From an uncultured Ruminococcus sp. (lineage in GTDB: Bacteria; Bacillota; Clostridia; Oscillospirales; Ruminococcaceae), in assembly GCA_900541495.1 (NCBI GenBank), contig UQKC01000012.1:1-45379 (forward strand): DNA of 45,379 nucleotides, read 5' to 3'. The stretch's first letter is position 1. Each line of letters starts with the position of its first letter. The position numbers and the translations under genes are program-made. A model generated the notes under the pieces. That model saw only the letters and a program-made list of their open reading frames with translations, did no database searches and was not told the DNA's origin. Positions 41,554 to 45,379 of the stretch are shown piece by piece.

Positions 41554-42897
41554 ATGCCTGTAAAAATTGGAATGGTTTCTCTCGGCTGCAATAAAAATCA
41601 GGTCGATGCGGAGAGAATGTTGTATAAAATAAAAGAAGCAGGTTATCAGCTCGTTGCCGATGCAGCGCTGTCCGATATCGTTATAGTAAATACCTGCGGA
41701 TTTATTGAAAGCGCAAAGCAGGAGGCTATCGAAACTATCCTTGAATTCGGCAAGCTCAAAGAAGAGGGCAGAATAAAGAAGATAATTGTAACGGGCTGTC
41801 TTGCCGAAAGATATAAAGAAGAGGTCGCCGAGCTTCTCCCCGAAGCCGACGCAGTTATTGGTCTTGGCTGCAATGATGATATCCTCAATGTTATCGACAA
41901 AGTTCTCGCAAACCAAAGACCGCTCGAATTCGCAAACAAGCTCTGTCTTCCTATGGAGGGAGGACGTGTCCAGACTACCCTGCCTTTTTATTCCTATCTC
42001 AAAGTCGCAGAGGGCTGCTCGAACTGCTGTACATACTGCGCGATCCCTGCAATAAGAGGAAAATACCGCAGCGTTCCTATGGAAAATCTTATCGAAGAAG
42101 CAAAAGGCCTTGCCGAACACGGCGTAAAGGAACTTAACATCATCGCTCAGGATTCCACACGCTACGGCGAAGACCTCTACGGCGAATGTAAGCTCCCTGA
42201 GCTCCTCACCGAGCTTTGCAAGATTGAAAAGCTGAAATGGATAAGAATCCTTTACTGCTACCCCGAAAGAATTACCGACAAGCTTCTTGATGTTATCGCA
42301 AAGGAAGATAAGATAGTAAAATATATCGATGTCCCCATTCAGCACTGCTGCGAGGATATCCTTAAAAAGATGAACCGCGAGGGCAATGAAGAATATCTCC
42401 GTGCGCTTATGACGAAAATTCGTGAAAAAGTTCCGAATGTCACTATCCGTACAACGCTCATCACGGGATTCCCGTCCGAAACCGAGGAGCAGTTCAATCA
42501 GCTCGCCGATTTCGTCAAGGATATGCGCTTCGACAGACTCGGCTGCTTCCCCTATTCGCAGGAAGAGGGTACAAAGGCTGCCGAAATGCCCGACCAGCTT
42601 GATGAGGAAACCAAGCAGCGCCGCGCCGATGTTATAATGGAACAGCAGCAGATAATTATGGCGCAGAACAACGAAAAAATGATAGGCAAAACTATCGAAG
42701 TTGTCACCGAGGGTTTTGACCGCTACGGCGAGTGCTACTTCGGAAGAAGCGCAGCAGACGCTCCCGATATTGACGGAAAAATTTTCTTCCGCTCACCCGA
42801 AAGAAAGCTCACATCGGGCAGCTTTGTAAAAGTTAATATTACAGAAACGCTTGACTATGACCTGATTGGAGAGATCGAAAATGAATTTGCCGAATAA
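41554..42897 (+). CDS. rimO: Ribosomal protein S12 methylthiotransferase RimO
   Basis: 447 residues. A radical-SAM enzyme that adds a methylthio group to an aspartate of ribosomal protein S12. Three N-terminal iron-sulfur cysteines C12, C48 and C82, the radical-SAM motif C155-xxx-C159-xx-C162, and a C-terminal TRAM domain (IGKTIEVVTEGFDRYGECYFGRS). MVSLGCNKNQVDAE distinguishes RimO from MiaB. AAAAGGAG precedes the ATG. It overlaps pgsA by 17 bp. Confidence 0.95.
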   Translation: MPVKIGMVSLGCNKNQVDAERMLYKIKEAGYQLVADAALSDIVIVNTCGFIESAKQEAIETILEFGKLKEEGRIKKIIVTGCLAERYKEEVAELLPEADAVIGLGCNDDILNVIDKVLANQRPLEFANKLCLPMEGGRVQTTLPFYSYLKVAEGCSNCCTYCAIPAIRGKYRSVPMENLIEEAKGLAEHGVKELNIIAQDSTRYGEDLYGECKLPELLTELCKIEKLKWIRILYCYPERITDKLLDVIAKEDKIVKYIDVPIQHCCEDILKKMNREGNEEYLRALMTKIREKVPNVTIRTTLITGFPSETEEQFNQLADFVKDMRFDRLGCFPYSQEEGTKAAEMPDQLDEETKQRRADVIMEQQQIIMAQNNEKMIGKTIEVVTEGFDRYGECYFGRSAADAPDIDGKIFFRSPERKLTSGSFVKVNITETLDYDLIGEIENEFAE

Positions 42898-43447
42898 GTT
42901 CACCATTTTAAGAGTTATACTTGTACCGTTCTTCGTGTTCTTTCTGCTGACGGATTTTATCCCGTTCTCAAAGATAGCAGCGCTTGTAATTTTTATCGCC
43001 GCATCGGTAACGGACGCAATCGACGGTCATATCGCAAGAAGCCGAAACCTCGTAACAACTTTCGGAAAGTTCCTCGATCCGCTCGCGGATAAAGTCCTCG
43101 TGCTTTCGGCATTGATATGCTTCTGCAAGCTCGGCATTGTCGGCGCAGTCCCCGTAATAATCATAATGGCAAGAGAATTTATGGTTTCGGGTTTAAGACT
43201 TGTCACCGCGAACGAGGGCGTAGTAGTCGCAGCAGGAATATGGGGAAAGCTCAAAACAGCGTTCACACTTGTTGCGGAAGTAGTGATACTCTTCACCCTC
43301 TGCCTTAATATTGAAGCAGGCTCAAATGCCGCAGCCGTTGTAAATGTTGTAAACCAGACATTGATATGGATAGCAACAGCGCTCACGATAATCTCGGGCG
43401 GAATTTATCTTAAAGGATACTGGAAATATATCGACGCAAGCAAATAA
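42881..43447 (+). CDS. pgsA: CDP-diacylglycerol-glycerol-3-phosphate 3-phosphatidyltransferase
   Basis: 188 residues, an integral membrane protein with several hydrophobic segments. It makes phosphatidylglycerol phosphate, the first committed step of phosphatidylglycerol synthesis. The CDP-alcohol phosphotransferase motif is DAIDGHIARSRNLVTTFGKFLDPLADK (about 49-75), with the D..DG..AR...G...D...D residues. The ATG at 42881, with GGAG upstream, lies inside the end of rimO, so the two are translationally coupled. Confidence 0.93.
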   Translation: MNLPNKFTILRVILVPFFVFFLLTDFIPFSKIAALVIFIAASVTDAIDGHIARSRNLVTTFGKFLDPLADKVLVLSALICFCKLGIVGAVPVIIIMAREFMVSGLRLVTANEGVVVAAGIWGKLKTAFTLVAEVVILFTLCLNIEAGSNAAAVVNVVNQTLIWIATALTIISGGIYLKGYWKYIDASK

Positions 43448-43516
43448 TTCAATGCGTAATTATTTTATTCCGCAAATTACCGTGGAATTGTAAAGGACGG
43501 GTTTTCCGTTCCGCGC

Positions 43517-43578
43517 CGAAATAAACTAACGACCCTGTTTTCATCGGATAAAACCATTGAAAACAGGGCCATTTTGTT
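43517..43578 (+). terminator. Terminator of rimO-pgsA
   Basis: CCCTGTTTTCA and TGAAAACAGGG pair around about 14 nt and are followed by CCATTTTGTTTG. Together with the preceding AAATAAAC it repeats the element at 62-120. Confidence 0.8.
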
Positions 43579-43888
43579 TGTAAAAAAATCTATGATCACT
43601 GATGCTATTCGTTACGGGAAACGGCATAGTGCAATAACATAGTTTACACATTTTGATTTTTAAAATCAAATTTATAGCCGTTCATAAAGCGTTGATGCAC
43701 ATTATATGCTCGCGTTTTAGAAAAACAGAAAAGGCGGACGAAATTTTTATGCGCTTCGCGATGGTTTACCCGGCTGATCACACATTAAGCATTACGAATT
43801 ACGCATTAATAATATGTCCTTTTGTGAAGAACAGTCGTATTTCACAAAGGGACAAAATTTATTACCCGATTTTTGGTTCAAATATCAA
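43579..43888. other. Intergenic region upstream of lysC
   Basis: No supported gene. A 79-codon plus frame (43653-43892) lacks a ribosome-binding site and family-like features. A stem-loop (GTCCTTTTGTGAA...TTCACAAAGGGAC, about 43816-43855) may be a terminator or leader structure, and a TGCGTAATT-type repeat lies at 43790-43808. Confidence 0.5.
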
Positions 43889-43917
43889 TTGAAATCTTGA
43901 TTTAGATTAGATATAAT
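43889..43917 (+). promoter_or_regulatory. Promoter of lysC
   Basis: TTGAAA and TATAAT with a 17-bp spacer, 58 bp upstream of the ATG. The stem-loop above lies upstream of the promoter, so there is no long leader for a lysine riboswitch. Confidence 0.75.
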
Positions 43918-43975
43918 AATATTATTGCGTTTTGTAAATGAAACTATACTTTATATATTAAGGAGATTTGCTGTT

Positions 43976-45295
43976 ATGAACAACATCAAGGTCGTAAAGT
44001 TCGGCGGAAGCTCACTCGCCGATTCCGCACAGTTCAGAAAGGTTGCCGCTATCATCAAGGGAGATGCGGACAGAAAGTTCGTTGTCGCTTCCGCACCGGG
44101 AAAGCGCTTCAAGGAAGACATCAAGATCACAGATATGCTCTATGCATGCTATGAAAAGGCTGCAAAGGGTGAAAAGTTCGACAAGGAATTCGATGCTATC
44201 GAGCAGAGATACAACTCTATCATCAAAGACCTCGGCGTAGACATCGACCTTTCGGGCGAATACAACGAGATCAAGGACGCTTTCGCTCACAGAGCTGGAC
44301 GTGACTTCGCAGCAAGCCGCGGCGAATACCTCAACAGCAAGGTCCTTGCAGCTTACATCGGCTATAACTTCGTTGACCCCGCAGGCTACATAAAGTTCAG
44401 CGAGGACGGCGCATTCGACCTCGATACAACTCAGGAGCTTCTCTCCGCAAAGCTTGCAGAGCTTGACAATGCCGTTGTCCCCGGTTTCTACGGCTCGATG
44501 CCTAACGATACTATCAAGACTTTCTCCAGAGGCGGCTCGGATATCACAGGCTCTATCGTTGCAAGAGCAGTAAATGCTGACCTTTACGAGAACTGGACTG
44601 ACGTTTCGGGCTTCCTTATCTGCGACCCGAGAATCGTTGACGATCCCAAGACTATCAGAACTATCACATACAAGGAACTCCGTGAGCTTGCATATATGGG
44701 CGCAACAGTTCTCCACGAAGACGCTATCTTCCCCGTAAGAGCAGCAGGTATCCCTATCAATATCCGCAACACCAACGCCCCCGAGGACAGAGGTACAATG
44801 ATCGTTTCCGAATCTGCTGAGATAAGCAAGTACGTTATCACAGGTATCGCAGGCAAGAAGGGCTTCACCGCTATCAATATCGAAAAGGATATGATGAACA
44901 GCGAACTCGGCTTCGGCAGAAACGTTCTCCGTGCGCTCGAAAAGAACGGCATCAGCTTTGAGAATATGCCCTGCGGAATCGATACAATGTCCGTACTCGT
45001 AAATACCGACAGCATTCTCGGCAAGGAAAAGAATATCATCGACGAGATCAACTACCGCGTACACCCCGATATCATCGAGATCGAAAGCAACCTCGCACTC
45101 ATCGCAGTCGTTGGCCGCGGAATGAAGAAAGCAAGAGGTACAGCAGGCAAGATCTTCTCCGCACTCGCAGATGCAAGAGTAAACGTAAAGATGATAGACC
45201 AGGGTTCTTCCGAGCTCAACATCATCGTCGGCGTAAACGAAGAAGACTTTGAAGCAGCAGTAAAGGCTCTCTACGGTGCTTTTGTAACCGAATGA
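43976..45295 (+). CDS. lysC: Aspartate kinase
   Basis: 439 residues from the ATG at 43976 (MNNIKVVKFGGSSLAD), with AAGGAG upstream; a longer frame from 43925 lacks a site. It phosphorylates aspartate for lysine, threonine, methionine and diaminopimelate synthesis. The kinase domain has KFGGSS and SRGGSDITGS, and there are two C-terminal ACT domains (from about 295 and from about 375; VVGRGMKKARGTAGKIFSALADARVNVKMIDQGSSELNI), as in monofunctional enzymes regulated by lysine or threonine. It has no homoserine dehydrogenase part. Confidence 0.93.
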   Translation: MNNIKVVKFGGSSLADSAQFRKVAAIIKGDADRKFVVASAPGKRFKEDIKITDMLYACYEKAAKGEKFDKEFDAIEQRYNSIIKDLGVDIDLSGEYNEIKDAFAHRAGRDFAASRGEYLNSKVLAAYIGYNFVDPAGYIKFSEDGAFDLDTTQELLSAKLAELDNAVVPGFYGSMPNDTIKTFSRGGSDITGSIVARAVNADLYENWTDVSGFLICDPRIVDDPKTIRTITYKELRELAYMGATVLHEDAIFPVRAAGIPINIRNTNAPEDRGTMIVSESAEISKYVITGIAGKKGFTAINIEKDMMNSELGFGRNVLRALEKNGISFENMPCGIDTMSVLVNTDSILGKEKNIIDEINYRVHPDIIEIESNLALIAVVGRGMKKARGTAGKIFSALADARVNVKMIDQGSSELNIIVGVNEEDFEAAVKALYGAFVTE

Positions 45296-45379
45296 CCTGA
45301 TCTAATGCGTAATTATTAAACCGAATATAAGAACCTGTCTTCATAAGCATATGCGCACGTCTTTTCGGCAAATTTTGCT
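45296..45379. other. Right window end
   Basis: Only a TGCGTAATTATTAA repeat is recognised after lysC; no gene begins before the edge. Confidence 0.4.

Noticed and set aside
43653..43892. 79-codon frame upstream of lysC
   Set aside because: It contains the TGCGTAATT repeat and a stem-loop, and overlaps the lysC promoter; no initiation signal.
43816..43975. Lysine riboswitch before lysC
   Set aside because: The promoter at 43889-43917 leaves a leader of about 50 nt, too short for the lysine aptamer.
44012..45064. 350-codon antisense frame in lysC
   Set aside because: Shadow of a strongly coding gene; its composition (many C, S, V, D) reflects the opposite strand's codon bias. The same applies to long antisense frames in gyrA, rimO and dnaA.

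Overview
The window looks like the replication-origin region of a low-to-mid G+C Firmicute of the class Clostridia, most likely an Oscillospiraceae/Ruminococcus-type genome (inference from gene order and protein character; no database search was possible). The anchor is the classical order rpmH-rnpA-yidD-yidC-jag-mnmE-mnmG-rsmG-noc-parA-parB reading leftwards (minus strand) and dnaA-dnaN-yaaA-recF-remB-gyrB-(membrane gene)-gyrA reading rightwards (plus strand). The switch of coding strand, DnaA-box-like 9-mers and an A+T-rich stretch place oriC between dnaA and dnaN (about 28.9-29.4 kb). Four parS-type palindromes lie beside noc, parA/parB and rsmG.

Left part (1-15 kb): alanine racemase, a SLOG-family protein, a degenerate LCP-like protein, a DUF378 membrane protein, a possibly frameshifted tiny gene with its own promoter and terminator, the greA-lysS operon, a GGDEF protein, then a miniature type V-F CRISPR-Cas locus (about 7.7-10.0 kb), tRNA-Met and tRNA-Glu, a three-gene membrane/PH-domain cluster and an AGCS amino-acid symporter. 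The CRISPR locus has no cas1, cas2 or cas4. It consists of an 11-repeat array, a 427-residue Cas12f1-like nuclease and, between them on the nuclease strand, a structured sequence that matches the architecture of Cas12f tracrRNAs and runs into the antisense of the last repeat, which would serve as a fully complementary anti-repeat.

Middle (15-38 kb): chromosome partitioning, tRNA modification, membrane insertion, ribosomal protein L34/RNase P, replication initiation and gyrase. A degenerate phosphohexomutase-like gene and a 0.7-kb intergenic region with a long hairpin precede dnaA.

Right part (37.7-45.4 kb): just after gyrA is what appears to be a type I toxin-antitoxin locus of the Fst/par kind (hydrophobic micro-peptide, convergent antisense RNA, shared bidirectional terminator, direct repeats, 5' hairpin over the ribosome-binding site). 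Its toxin gene is split by a 125-bp MITE-like element. Then come O-acetylhomoserine sulfhydrylase (with a leader peptide and stem-loop), a MATE transporter, rimO-pgsA and aspartate kinase.

Several families of small dispersed repeats are scattered between the genes: a 75-125-bp element with GGAAA...TTTCC ends and TTA duplications (3 copies), a 91-96-bp hairpin element with CTAAAC...GTTTAG ends (2 copies and a possible relative), a GGGCGGAT-hairpin element (2 copies), a terminator-like hairpin (2 copies) and short TGCGTAATTA repeats.
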